Assembly: GCF_025755255.1 (NCBI RefSeq)
Contig: NZ_JALIEB010000004.1
Location: 124,001-188,000 of the forward strand
Reading direction: 5' to 3'
DNA length: 64,000 nucleotides
Source: Roseobacter sinensis
GTDB taxonomy: Bacteria; Pseudomonadota; Alphaproteobacteria; Rhodobacterales; Rhodobacteraceae
Every line of letters starts with the position of its first letter. The stretch's first letter is position 1. The notes below the pieces were generated by a model that saw only the letters and a program-made list of their open reading frames with translations, was not told the DNA's origin and ran no database searches. The position numbers and the translations under genes were made by a program. Below are positions 43,923-51,792 of the stretch, in pieces.

Positions 43923-44770
43923 TGGACCTGCAAACGCTCCTCGCGCCCTTCTCCTTCGGCTTCATGCAAAACGCCTTCCTGATTTCGATCATCGTCTCGG
44001 TTCCGACGGCCCTGCTGTCGTGTTTTCTGGTGATGAAGGGCTGGGCGCTAATGGGCGACGCGGTGAGCCACGCGGTTCTGCCCGGCATCGTGCTCGCCTA
44101 CATCTTCGGGCTGCCCCTGCTGCTTGGCGCTTTTGCAGCGGGGATGACCTGCGCCATCGCGACCGGCTACCTGTCGACCAACAGCCGCGTCAAAGAGGAT
44201 ACCGTCATGGGGGTCGTGTTCTCGGGCATGTTCGGCGTCGGCATCGTGCTCTACGTGTCTGTCGAGACCAACGCGCATCTCGATCACATCCTCTTCGGCA
44301 ACATGCTGGGGGTCGATGGGCAGGAGCTTTGGACCGCCGGTCTGATCTCCGCCGTGGTTGCGATCATGCTGGTGCTCAAGTGGAAGGACCTGCTTTTGCA
44401 CAGTTTCGACCCGGCGCAAGCGCAGGCGTCGGGGCTATCGGTCACCGCGCTGCACTACGGGTTGCTGGCCGCCCTGTCCCTCACCATCGTCGCGACGCTC
44501 TCGGCAGCGGGTCTTATCCTCGCGATCGGGTTGTTGATTGCACCGGGCGCGATTGCGTTCCTTCTGGTGCGCAGCTTTGCCACGATGCTCTGGGTGTCGG
44601 TGCTCGTTTGCATGGCCGCGATGCTGCTGGGGACCTATGCCAGCTTCTTCCTCGACAGCGCGCCGGCGCCAACCATCGTCCTGATCCTCAGCGCGATCTT
44701 CGTTGTGGCTTTCGTCCGGCGGCAGGTGCAGACACGGCGGGCCTCGCTGAAGCGCATCGGGCAGAGGTGA
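43919..44770 (+). CDS. sitD: Manganese ABC transporter permease 2
   Basis: A 283-residue ABC-3 family permease, similar to sitC (GWALMGDAVSHAVLPGIVLA, SAAGLILAIGLLIAPGAIAF). SitC and SitD probably form a heterodimeric channel. It is the last gene of the operon. Confidence 0.92.
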   Translation: MMDLQTLLAPFSFGFMQNAFLISIIVSVPTALLSCFLVMKGWALMGDAVSHAVLPGIVLAYIFGLPLLLGAFAAGMTCAIATGYLSTNSRVKEDTVMGVVFSGMFGVGIVLYVSVETNAHLDHILFGNMLGVDGQELWTAGLISAVVAIMLVLKWKDLLLHSFDPAQAQASGLSVTALHYGLLAALSLTIVATLSAAGLILAIGLLIAPGAIAFLLVRSFATMLWVSVLVCMAAMLLGTYASFFLDSAPAPTIVLILSAIFVVAFVRRQVQTRRASLKRIGQR

Positions 44771-44803
44771 AGCGGAGGGGGTGTCGGCCCGACCATCGCC
44801 ACC

Positions 44804-45211
44804 TCAGGCCGCGAGTTGCACGATCATCTCCACCTCGATCTCGAGGTCCGGCCCGGCCAGGGCGGCCACACCGACACCAGTCAGGCCAGGCTTCGCTCCG
44901 GCAAGAAAGCGGAAGATCGGCGTCATCGCGACCCCCTGGCTCTTGTTGTCGAGGTCGGTCACGCAGATGCGCATCTGAACAATATCGCCCGTCGACGCCT
45001 GAAGCGCATCCAGCGCCCGCTGCAGGTTCCTGGCCACGATATCGGTCTGATCGGCCAGCGATGTCGGAGTTGCGGCACCATCAGGGTGCCAGGCCACCTG
45101 TCCAGACACGAAGGCCAGTCGCCCGGGGCTGGCGATGGAGATTTGAGAGTATCCGATCTTGCCGGCATCCGGCAGCGTGTGCGGGTTCATGCGATCGATG
45201 GACGCGGTCAT
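44804..45211 (-). CDS. RidA/YjgF-family protein lacking the catalytic arginine
   Basis: A 135-residue Rid-fold protein (YSQISIASPGRLAFVSGQVA, DIVARNLQRALDALQASTGD, VEMIVQLAA). Deaminase-active RidA proteins carry an Arg in a PxRxxVxV-type segment; here the matching segment is PGLTGVGVAALAGPD, with no Arg. It is therefore unlikely to act as a 2-aminoacrylate deaminase and may belong to another Rid subfamily. GAGGAGGAAAC gives a strong ribosome site. It is divergent from a broken LysR gene that may once have controlled it. Confidence 0.83.
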   Translation of the reverse strand: MTASIDRMNPHTLPDAGKIGYSQISIASPGRLAFVSGQVAWHPDGAATPTSLADQTDIVARNLQRALDALQASTGDIVQMRICVTDLDNKSQGVAMTPIFRFLAGAKPGLTGVGVAALAGPDLEIEVEMIVQLAA

Positions 45212-45310
45212 GTTTCCTCCTCAAGCGGTTGGCACGCTTGAGATATGGAGGCACCTAGTGGCGAACAGTTGTCGCGTCTGAAGCGACCATGGTGCTGCAA
45301 TGGTGATGTC

Positions 45311-45814
45311 ATGATCGGATCGAAGGTGAATGATATCCTCGTGTTTCTCTCGGTCGTCGACACCGGAAGTTTCGTCGCCGCCGGGAAAACCTTCGGGTTG
45401 TCCCGGTCGACCGCTGGAAAGGCCGTTGCGCGCCCGGCCGCAGCGCATCGAACAGTTGACGCGGCACGATCTGGTGCAGTTTGCGGCCAATGTGGCGCGC
45501 CAGGGTTGGCACCTGCGGGAAGAGGGTGGGGCCTGGATTCGCGCGCAGGGACATGTCCGACTGCGGCTCGACAGTGCCGAAGCGCTCCGCGCAATGGCGC
45601 TCAGCGGGCTCGGCATCGCTCTGCTGCCCCGGCTGCTGGTTGAGGCGGATATCGCAAAGGGTCGGCTCGAGCGTGTTCTGCCCCGGACCGGGATCGGAGC
45701 CGGACCCATCCTTGCGCTCTACCCCACAAGCGCCTGCTGGAACCGCGTGTCCGTTGGTTCATCGACATGCTCAGCGAGGATCTGAAGGCGTTTCGGTCCG
45801 AGCGCGTAGATTGA
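45311..45814 (+). pseudogene. LysR-family regulator pseudogene (internal deletion and frameshifts)
   Basis: The start MIGSKVNDILVFLSVVDTGS, FVAAGKTFGLSRSTAGKAVA is a LysR helix-turn-helix. It then jumps, in a different frame, to the C-terminal part of the effector domain (LDSAEALRAMALSGLGIALL, LPRLLVEADIAKGRLERVLP). A further shift near 45722 is needed to read the normal tail HKRLLEPRVRWFIDMLSEDL. About 100 central codons are missing compared with a full LysR protein. It faces the RidA-like gene. Confidence 0.75.
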
Positions 45815-45890
45815 CGCAAGCCTGTCTCACCAGCGGTGCGATGCTGCTCGCCCATGACCCAACGGCCGCTTGGAAACGCGCGCACATGAA

Positions 45891-45915
45891 AAAGCCCCGC
45901 ACGGGGCGGGGCTTT
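45891..45915. terminator. Intrinsic terminator (bidirectional) after the BCCT gene
   Basis: AAAGCCCCG and CGGGGCTTT form a 9-bp stem around CACGGGG, 23 bp beyond the stop of the BCCT gene. On the minus strand it is followed by TTC, extending the T-rich end of the stem. The A/T ends on both sides allow action in both directions. Confidence 0.8.
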
Positions 45916-45937
45916 CTCTGTTCATTCGTCTGTTGCG

Positions 45938-47650
45938 TTACTCCGCCGGGTTGGCAGAGACCTCGGGCTCGATGGTCGTTGGCACGCCGGCTGCCTCACG
46001 GCGGCCATCGTTGAAGATCGCCTTGATCAGCGCAAAGCACATCAACACCATCACGATCGAGAAGGGCAAGGCCCCGATGACCATCGCGGTCTGGATCGCC
46101 GAGGTGCCGCCCGAAATCAGAAGACCAGCCACCACCAGGCCGAGCGCCGATCCCCAGAAGAGGATGTGGGGGCGCGCTTTGGGGCCTTCATCGCCGGCCG
46201 CATTGATGGTGTTCACGATCAGCACGGCCGAGTCCGCCGAGGTGACAAGGAAGGTCATCAGCAGCACCACGATCACGAGGGCCATGCCCCAGGCCAGAAG
46301 ATCGGCGATGGGGGCGAGCATGTACTCGGTCATCGCGAAGATCTTGTCGCCGTTGCCCGCGTCATAGATCAACCCGTTGGCGCCGCCGTTCAACTCCAAG
46401 TCAATGGCGGTGCCACCGGCCCAGGCAAACCAGACAAAGCACATCAGCGACGGCACGATCATCGCCCCCAGCACGAACTCCCGGATTGTCCGGCCACGCG
46501 AAATGCGCGCGAGGAACAGCCCCACGAAGGGTGCAAAAGCGATCCACCAGGCCCAGTAGAACACCGGCCACCAGCCTTGCCATTGCGCCAGCAGGAAGGC
46601 TTCCGAGCCTTCTACACCGTCGGACGCATAGACGTTGAAGCTGAGGAACGGCAGGGCGATCAGATACTCCCAGATACCGACGAAGAAGGCGTGGAAGCCG
46701 AACCAGGTCGCTCCGAAGAGGATGAAGAAGCTCAGCAGGAAGATCGACAACACCATGTTGATGTTCGACAACCATTTGATGCCTTTTCCGACACCCGAGA
46801 GGGCCGAGAGCGTCGAGGCGCCCATGATGATCAGCAGGGCGACGATGATGCCGACGGTGTTGACGGTGTTCCCAATGCTTTCGCCGTCAGCATTCACAGC
46901 GCCTTCGGGATGCACGAGACCGCTGATGCCGATCCGGGTCATGCCCGCAACGAACTGATCGACGCCGAAACCGAGGGTCTGTGCCACGCCGAGGATGGTT
47001 GCAACCACGGCCACGATATCGATCAAGTGACCCAGCGCGCCAGACAGACGCGCCCCGAAGAGCGGTGTCAGCGACGACCGGATCGTCAGGGGCAGGCCGC
47101 GACGATAGGTGAAGAACGCGAGCCCCAGTCCCGCAACGGCATAACACGCCCAGGCGCCGAGGCCCCAGTGCAGGTAGGACCAGGTGTAGGCCGTCAGGAT
47201 GTTATCCTCGGCCCGTGCGGTGGTGATGCCCTGGATGACGGAGGGGTTGTTCTGGAAATGCGCCACCGGTTCGGCGACCGCCCATGTGAGCATGCCGACG
47301 CCGATACCCGCGCCGAACATCATCGAGAACCAGGAGAAATTCGAGAATTCGGGTTTTTCGCCCTCGATGCCCAGGTTTAGCCGTCCAGCTGTCGGCCAGA
47401 TGGCTAGACCAAGGCAGACGATCACGAAGAACGTCACGGTCCAGATGTACCAGCCTGCCGCTGAGGCGAGGATCGCGGAGTTCCAGGCGCCGAGCACCTG
47501 CCCCGCCCATTCCGGCCAGACGATGGCCCAAACCACGAGCGCTGAGATGATGATCTTGGCCGGTACCGCGACCTGTTTGGAAAAGCCGTTGTAGAAACCG
47601 CTTTCAGCGGTTTTGATCGGCAGATCCGATAATGGGGGTTTTAATGACAT
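45938..47650 (-). CDS. BCCT-family (betaine/carnitine/choline) transporter
   Basis: A 570-residue transporter with about 12 membrane helices. Family markers are MFGAGIGVGMLTWAVAEPVA, YLHWGLGAWACYAVAGLGLA and the conserved Trp-rich segment FYWAWWIAFAPFVGLFLARI. It likely takes up a quaternary ammonium or sulfonium compound such as glycine betaine, choline or DMSP, coupled to Na+ or H+. A LysR-type gene is divergent with a 138-bp gap, and a terminator follows. Confidence 0.92.
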   Translation of the reverse strand: MSLKPPLSDLPIKTAESGFYNGFSKQVAVPAKIIISALVVWAIVWPEWAGQVLGAWNSAILASAAGWYIWTVTFFVIVCLGLAIWPTAGRLNLGIEGEKPEFSNFSWFSMMFGAGIGVGMLTWAVAEPVAHFQNNPSVIQGITTARAEDNILTAYTWSYLHWGLGAWACYAVAGLGLAFFTYRRGLPLTIRSSLTPLFGARLSGALGHLIDIVAVVATILGVAQTLGFGVDQFVAGMTRIGISGLVHPEGAVNADGESIGNTVNTVGIIVALLIIMGASTLSALSGVGKGIKWLSNINMVLSIFLLSFFILFGATWFGFHAFFVGIWEYLIALPFLSFNVYASDGVEGSEAFLLAQWQGWWPVFYWAWWIAFAPFVGLFLARISRGRTIREFVLGAMIVPSLMCFVWFAWAGGTAIDLELNGGANGLIYDAGNGDKIFAMTEYMLAPIADLLAWGMALVIVVLLMTFLVTSADSAVLIVNTINAAGDEGPKARPHILFWGSALGLVVAGLLISGGTSAIQTAMVIGALPFSIVMVLMCFALIKAIFNDGRREAAGVPTTIEPEVSANPAE

Positions 47651-47758
47651 TTATGAGCTCCCTGTTCCCTGTAGAACCGCATCTGACGCACGGATCCACC
47701 TGTCATGGTAGGGTCAAGAGTATAACTTGTATAGTGTTTGATAAACGGCAACATTACC

Positions 47759-47768
47759 AACTATAGTT
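47759..47768. promoter_or_regulatory. Palindrome in the BCCT/LysR divergent promoter region
   Basis: AACTATAGTT is a perfect 10-bp palindrome, 20 bp before the LysR start in the AT-rich 138-bp region shared with the BCCT gene. A similar half element (ACTTGTATAGT) lies about 35 bp further upstream, so two operator parts on one face of the helix are possible. Binding by the LysR protein is inferred from position. Confidence 0.35.
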
Positions 47769-47788
47769 TGAACTCCGAGAAACTTTGG

Positions 47789-48730
47789 ATGGCAAAACGT
47801 GCACTCCTGCGCTCTCTGAGCGATGTAGACATCCGGCTGATCCGCGTGTTCATCACGGTCACCGAATGCGGCGGGTTCGCCGCCTCCGAGCTCGAGCTCA
47901 ACATCGGCCGCTCGACAATCTCGAAGCATATCGCTGATCTGGAACTGCGCATCGGTCTGAAGCTCTGCAACCGGGGACCGTCGGGGTTTTCGCTGACCCC
48001 GGAAGGCGAGCAAGTACTTGACGCAGCGCATGAATTGCTTGCGGCGATTGACGGCTTCCAGGCGCATATCGACAATATTCACACGCATCTGACAGGCACG
48101 CTGCGGCTTGGCCTGTTCGACCAGTCAACGACAAATCCGAACGCCGCAGTGCATCGGGCGATCCAGTCCTTCGACCGGACGGCACCCGATGTGGCCTTCG
48201 AGATCGCGCTGGCGCCACCGGGGGTTCTGGAGGCCCGGGTCACGGACGGCAGCCTCGATGTCGCCATTGTTCCGATCCACCGCCAGTCGAGCGCGCTGCA
48301 GTACACGCCTCTCTATGACGAGCATATGACGCTTCATTGCGGAGAGGGGCACCCGCTGTTCCACGCCGATCCGACCGCGCGGGCTGCTGACCTGGACCTC
48401 GCGCGGTACAAGTACGCCGGCTACGCGTTCAACTCGCCCAACATGATGGCGGGGCAGCGGCTCGGCATCCGCCGCGCGGCGCGCGTACAAGAAGAAGAAG
48501 CGCTGTCGCTGCTGATCCAGTCGGGGCGGTACCTCGGGTATCTCGCCGATCATGTTGCAGACACGCTGCTGCACAAGGGCGCGGTGCGCGCCGTGGCTCC
48601 GGCAGATACCGGCTATTCGACCCGTTTTGCCGCCATCCTCCGCAAGAAGCCTGCCTCGGACCGCAAGGCGGAGGAGTTTCTGCGCTGCCTCATCGAGGCG
48701 CATGCGACTGCGGCGTCAGATCCGGTGTGA
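47789..48730 (+). CDS. LysR-family transcriptional regulator next to the BCCT transporter
   Basis: A 313-residue regulator. The helix-turn-helix is in VDIRLIRVFITVTECGGFAA, SELELNIGRSTISKHIADLE, and the effector domain follows (TLRLGLFDQSTTNPNAAVHR; GRYLGYLADHVADTLL). ATG 47789 is preferred to an upstream TTG. It is divergent from the BCCT gene, which it probably controls. Its 3' end overlaps mnhG by 15 bp on the other strand. Confidence 0.87.
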   Translation: MAKRALLRSLSDVDIRLIRVFITVTECGGFAASELELNIGRSTISKHIADLELRIGLKLCNRGPSGFSLTPEGEQVLDAAHELLAAIDGFQAHIDNIHTHLTGTLRLGLFDQSTTNPNAAVHRAIQSFDRTAPDVAFEIALAPPGVLEARVTDGSLDVAIVPIHRQSSALQYTPLYDEHMTLHCGEGHPLFHADPTARAADLDLARYKYAGYAFNSPNMMAGQRLGIRRAARVQEEEALSLLIQSGRYLGYLADHVADTLLHKGAVRAVAPADTGYSTRFAAILRKKPASDRKAEEFLRCLIEAHATAASDPV

Positions 48731-49117
48731 GGGAGCGGCAGTGTCCGACACGTGCTTGTCTTCCTCGGGGACATTGAGGGTCGACCAGGTGTCGTCACGC
48801 GGCGGCGATGGCGGCGTGTCGCACGCGCGCCTGTGAATGTTGACCTTGGCCATGAAGTTTGCCGAGATCGGAGCGGTCACGAAGAGGAACGCCATGATCA
48901 GCAACTCATGCATCGACCCTTCGCCGTAGGTGAACGAATGCAGCATCGACGCCAGCAGGAACGCACCGATGCCCACCGTACCCACCTTGGTCGGGGCATG
49001 CAGGCGCGTCATCGAATCGTTGAACTTCAGCAAGCCGATGGCCCCCACCAGCGCAAAGATCGCCCCAACCAGAAGGCTGATGGCAATCGCATAGGTCATG
49101 ATGATCTCGCCGCTCAT
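48716..49117 (-). CDS. mnhG: Na+/H+ antiporter subunit G
   Basis: A 133-residue MnhG/MrpG subunit: IAISLLVGAIFALVGAIGLL, then KFNDSMTRLHAPTKVGTVGI, the family signature, and a third membrane helix. It has a long hydrophilic C-terminal tail rich in Asp and Glu. ATG 49117 overlaps the mnhF stop. It is the last gene of the mnh operon. Confidence 0.9.
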   Translation of the reverse strand: MSGEIIMTYAIAISLLVGAIFALVGAIGLLKFNDSMTRLHAPTKVGTVGIGAFLLASMLHSFTYGEGSMHELLIMAFLFVTAPISANFMAKVNIHRRACDTPPSPPRDDTWSTLNVPEEDKHVSDTAAPSHRI

Positions 49118-49401
49118 TCGATGATATCTCCCCGCAGCACGAACCGCGCATAGGCCACCGTCGAGACAAAGCCGAGCATCGCGATGATCAGCGAGACCTC
49201 GAAGTAGATGCGGACACCCTGCGCGATGCCCAGCAGAACGATCAGACCAATCGCGTTCACGACCATCGTGTCGAGCGCAAGGATCCGGTCTCCGGTCGAC
49301 GGCCCGAGAACCAGCCGGATCATCGACATGATCTGCGCCAGCACCGCCACAACGAAGGCGATGATCAGCGCGACATCCATCAACTGGGTGGCAAAGCTCA
49401 T
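49114..49401 (-). CDS. mnhF: Na+/H+ antiporter subunit F
   Basis: A 95-residue, three-helix MnhF/MrpF subunit with the signature IRLVLGPSTGDRILALDTMV. It overlaps both neighbours by 4 nt. Confidence 0.92.
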   Translation of the reverse strand: MSFATQLMDVALIIAFVVAVLAQIMSMIRLVLGPSTGDRILALDTMVVNAIGLIVLLGIAQGVRIYFEVSLIIAMLGFVSTVAYARFVLRGDIIE

Positions 49402-49895
49402 GCAAAAATCTCCTTCAGGCGCCGCTCGTACCGCGACTTGATCTCGTCTCTGACCCCATCTGGGTCATCGGTGTGCAGCACGTGCACCAGCAGGCTGTGC
49501 CCCTCGTCGGACAGGTCTGCCGAGACGGTTCCGGGGGTCAGCGTGATGGTGCCGGCAAGAATCGTGATCGCCTCAGGCTGTTTCAGCTCAAGCGGCACGA
49601 CGATCCAGGCAGGTCTCAGTTTGGAATTCGGCTTGGTGAGCACGATCCAGGCGACTTCCACATTAGCGACCATGATGTCCCAGATCACCATGATGCTGTA
49701 GGTGACCATCCGGCTGAGGTGGAATGACTTCGGGGTGTCCGGCCACCAGGCCGATGTGACCCAGGGGATGAGGATGCCGAGGATCAGCCCGAAGACCACC
49801 ATTCCCGCCGAGACCTGGTTTTGCAGCAGCGTCCAGACCAGGGCCAACAGCAGCGTCAGCAGGGGATGCGGCAGAAGCCAGCGAAACGCGTTCAT
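49398..49895 (-). CDS. mnhE: Na+/H+ antiporter subunit E
   Basis: A 165-residue MnhE/MrpE subunit. Two N-terminal helices are followed by the soluble domain with TLTPGTVSADLSDEGHSLLV and HVLHTDDPDGVRDEIKSRYE. ATG 49895 is used, 1 nt after the mnhD stop; the frame open upstream is antisense-like and overlaps mnhD. Confidence 0.92.
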   Translation of the reverse strand: MNAFRWLLPHPLLTLLLALVWTLLQNQVSAGMVVFGLILGILIPWVTSAWWPDTPKSFHLSRMVTYSIMVIWDIMVANVEVAWIVLTKPNSKLRPAWIVVPLELKQPEAITILAGTITLTPGTVSADLSDEGHSLLVHVLHTDDPDGVRDEIKSRYERRLKEIFA

Positions 49896-49896
49896 G

Positions 49897-51447
49897 TCAG
49901 TATCCCTCCGTCGGCGTGCTGAGCTTTCCGGGCGTCTCGAGGACGGTCGCAATATAGGGCGCAGGGTTGAAGAGCTGTTCGGACACCCCTGTCATATAAC
50001 GGGTGGCGGGCCCTGCGAAGACCGTATGTGCCACCAAAAGCGACAGGAGCCCACCGACGGCAACATAGGAAAGCGTGGCCGGAGCGGCCGCATCCTCTTC
50101 GGTAGCATCCTCCTCCGGGGCGGGCGTGGCCTTGGCCTTCCAGAACAGCACGCTGCCGGCGCGGGAAAACCCGACCACGGCGATCAGGCTGGAAATTAGA
50201 ACGATCGCCCAGATCCACGCGGTTGACGTGGAATCGAAGGCCGCGTCGAGCACCAGAAGCTTGCCGAGAAAGCCCGAGAGTGGTGGCAGCCCCGCCATTG
50301 CGATGGCGGCTGCAAAGAACAGCGCGGAGGTCAGCACCGCGCCGGGCACAACCGGCTGCGCGGTCAGCCGCAGGTTTGCGCGGCCGCTGCGCACCAGATC
50401 GACGATCAGGAACAGCGCCGCCCCTGCCAGCGTCGAGTGCACCGTGTAATACAGTGCGGCGGTGATACTGGTCGGCGTGAAGAGCGAAATCGAAACCATC
50501 ACCATGCCCATCGAGCCAATGATCGCAAACGCGACGAGCCTGTCGAAATGCCGAGCGGCCAATATGCCGATCATGCCGATCGCGAGCGAGGCAAGAGCGG
50601 CGGGCAGCAGCCATGTGGTGTGCAGCCCCGCCGTGACCTCCAGATCGGGGCTGAAGACCATCGTGTAGACCCGGATGATCGCATAGGCGCCCACCTTGGT
50701 CATGATCGCGAAGAGCGCTGCGACCGGCGCGGGCGCTTCGGCATAGCTCGACGGCAGCCAGAAGTGCAGCGGCAGCACCGCGGCCTTGATCGCGAAGACC
50801 AGCAGCAGCAGCACGGCGGCGAGCCGGACACCGACTGTCTCTGCCGGATCGATCAGCGTCACCCGTTGCGCGAGGTCGGCCATGTTCAGCGTCCCGGTCT
50901 CGGCATAGATCGACCCCAGCGCGAAGAGAAAGAGTGTCGAGCCCAGCAGGTTGAAGAGCACATATTGCACGCCCGCGCGCAGCCGCGCATTGCCGCCTGC
51001 GTGGATCATCAGGCCATAAGAGGCAATCAGCAGCACCTCGAAGAAGACGAAGAGGTTGAAGAGGTCGCCTGTCAGGAACGCCCCCATGATCCCCATGAGC
51101 TGAAACTGAAAGAGCGCATGGAAGTGCCGGCCCCGATCATCCCATTCGGACCCGATGGCATAGAGCAGCACGAAGAGTGCCAAGACCGACGTCAGCATCA
51201 CCATCATGGTCGAGAGCCGGTCAGCGACAACCACGATGCCGAAAGGGGCGGCCCAGTCACCAAGCTGATAGAGCGTGATAGTGCCGTCGGACGCCTGCCA
51301 CATCAGGCCCGCAGCGATGGCGATCAGCGCCACCACACCTGCGACGGAAAAGACCCGCTGAATGCCGATGTGATAGCGCGCGGCCAGAACGATGAAGGGC
51401 GCCAGAAGGGCCGGCAGGACAATGGGCGCAACGATCCAATGGGTCAT
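49897..51447 (-). CDS. mnhD: Na+/H+ antiporter subunit D
   Basis: A 516-residue proton-channel-type subunit related to NuoL/M/N. About 14 membrane helices are present, with AAVLPLHFWLPSSYAEAPAP holding the conserved Lys/Glu region and ILAARHFDRLVAFAIIGSMG. It overlaps mnhC by 4 nt. Confidence 0.94.
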   Translation of the reverse strand: MTHWIVAPIVLPALLAPFIVLAARYHIGIQRVFSVAGVVALIAIAAGLMWQASDGTITLYQLGDWAAPFGIVVVADRLSTMMVMLTSVLALFVLLYAIGSEWDDRGRHFHALFQFQLMGIMGAFLTGDLFNLFVFFEVLLIASYGLMIHAGGNARLRAGVQYVLFNLLGSTLFLFALGSIYAETGTLNMADLAQRVTLIDPAETVGVRLAAVLLLLVFAIKAAVLPLHFWLPSSYAEAPAPVAALFAIMTKVGAYAIIRVYTMVFSPDLEVTAGLHTTWLLPAALASLAIGMIGILAARHFDRLVAFAIIGSMGMVMVSISLFTPTSITAALYYTVHSTLAGAALFLIVDLVRSGRANLRLTAQPVVPGAVLTSALFFAAAIAMAGLPPLSGFLGKLLVLDAAFDSTSTAWIWAIVLISSLIAVVGFSRAGSVLFWKAKATPAPEEDATEEDAAAPATLSYVAVGGLLSLLVAHTVFAGPATRYMTGVSEQLFNPAPYIATVLETPGKLSTPTEGY

Positions 51448-51791
51448 TTGACCTCTCCCGTGCTGGGTTCGGCCGGGTCATCGACACTGTCATCGTCGGC
51501 CCCCAGGTAGGCGCCGAGAGCGATCATCACGACCACCGCCGTCATGCCGAAGGAGATCACGATGGCCGTGAGCACCAGCGCCTGCGGCAGCGGATCGGCA
51601 TAGAACTCTACCCCATCGCGCAAGATCGGCGGCCCGCCGATGCTGAGCCGTCCGGAAGCAAAGAGGAACACGTTCACGGCATAGGTCAAAAGCGAGATCC
51701 CGAGGATCACCGGGAAGGTCCGCAACCGCAGCATCAGATAGATGCCGCCGCCGGTCAGAACGCCGATGGCAGAGGCGACGAGCAGCTCCAT
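51444..51791 (-). CDS. mnhC: Na+/H+ antiporter subunit C
   Basis: A 115-residue NuoK-like subunit with three helices (GIYLMLRLRTFPVILGISLL; DPLPQALVLTAIVISFGMTA). It follows the fused A/B gene by 1 nt. Confidence 0.93.
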   Translation of the reverse strand: MELLVASAIGVLTGGGIYLMLRLRTFPVILGISLLTYAVNVFLFASGRLSIGGPPILRDGVEFYADPLPQALVLTAIVISFGMTAVVVMIALGAYLGADDDSVDDPAEPSTGEVK

Positions 51792-51792
51792 G

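Noticed and set aside
46166-47380. A 404-codon frame opposite the BCCT gene
   Set aside because: Shadow frame; the BCCT protein accounts for the region with strong family motifs.
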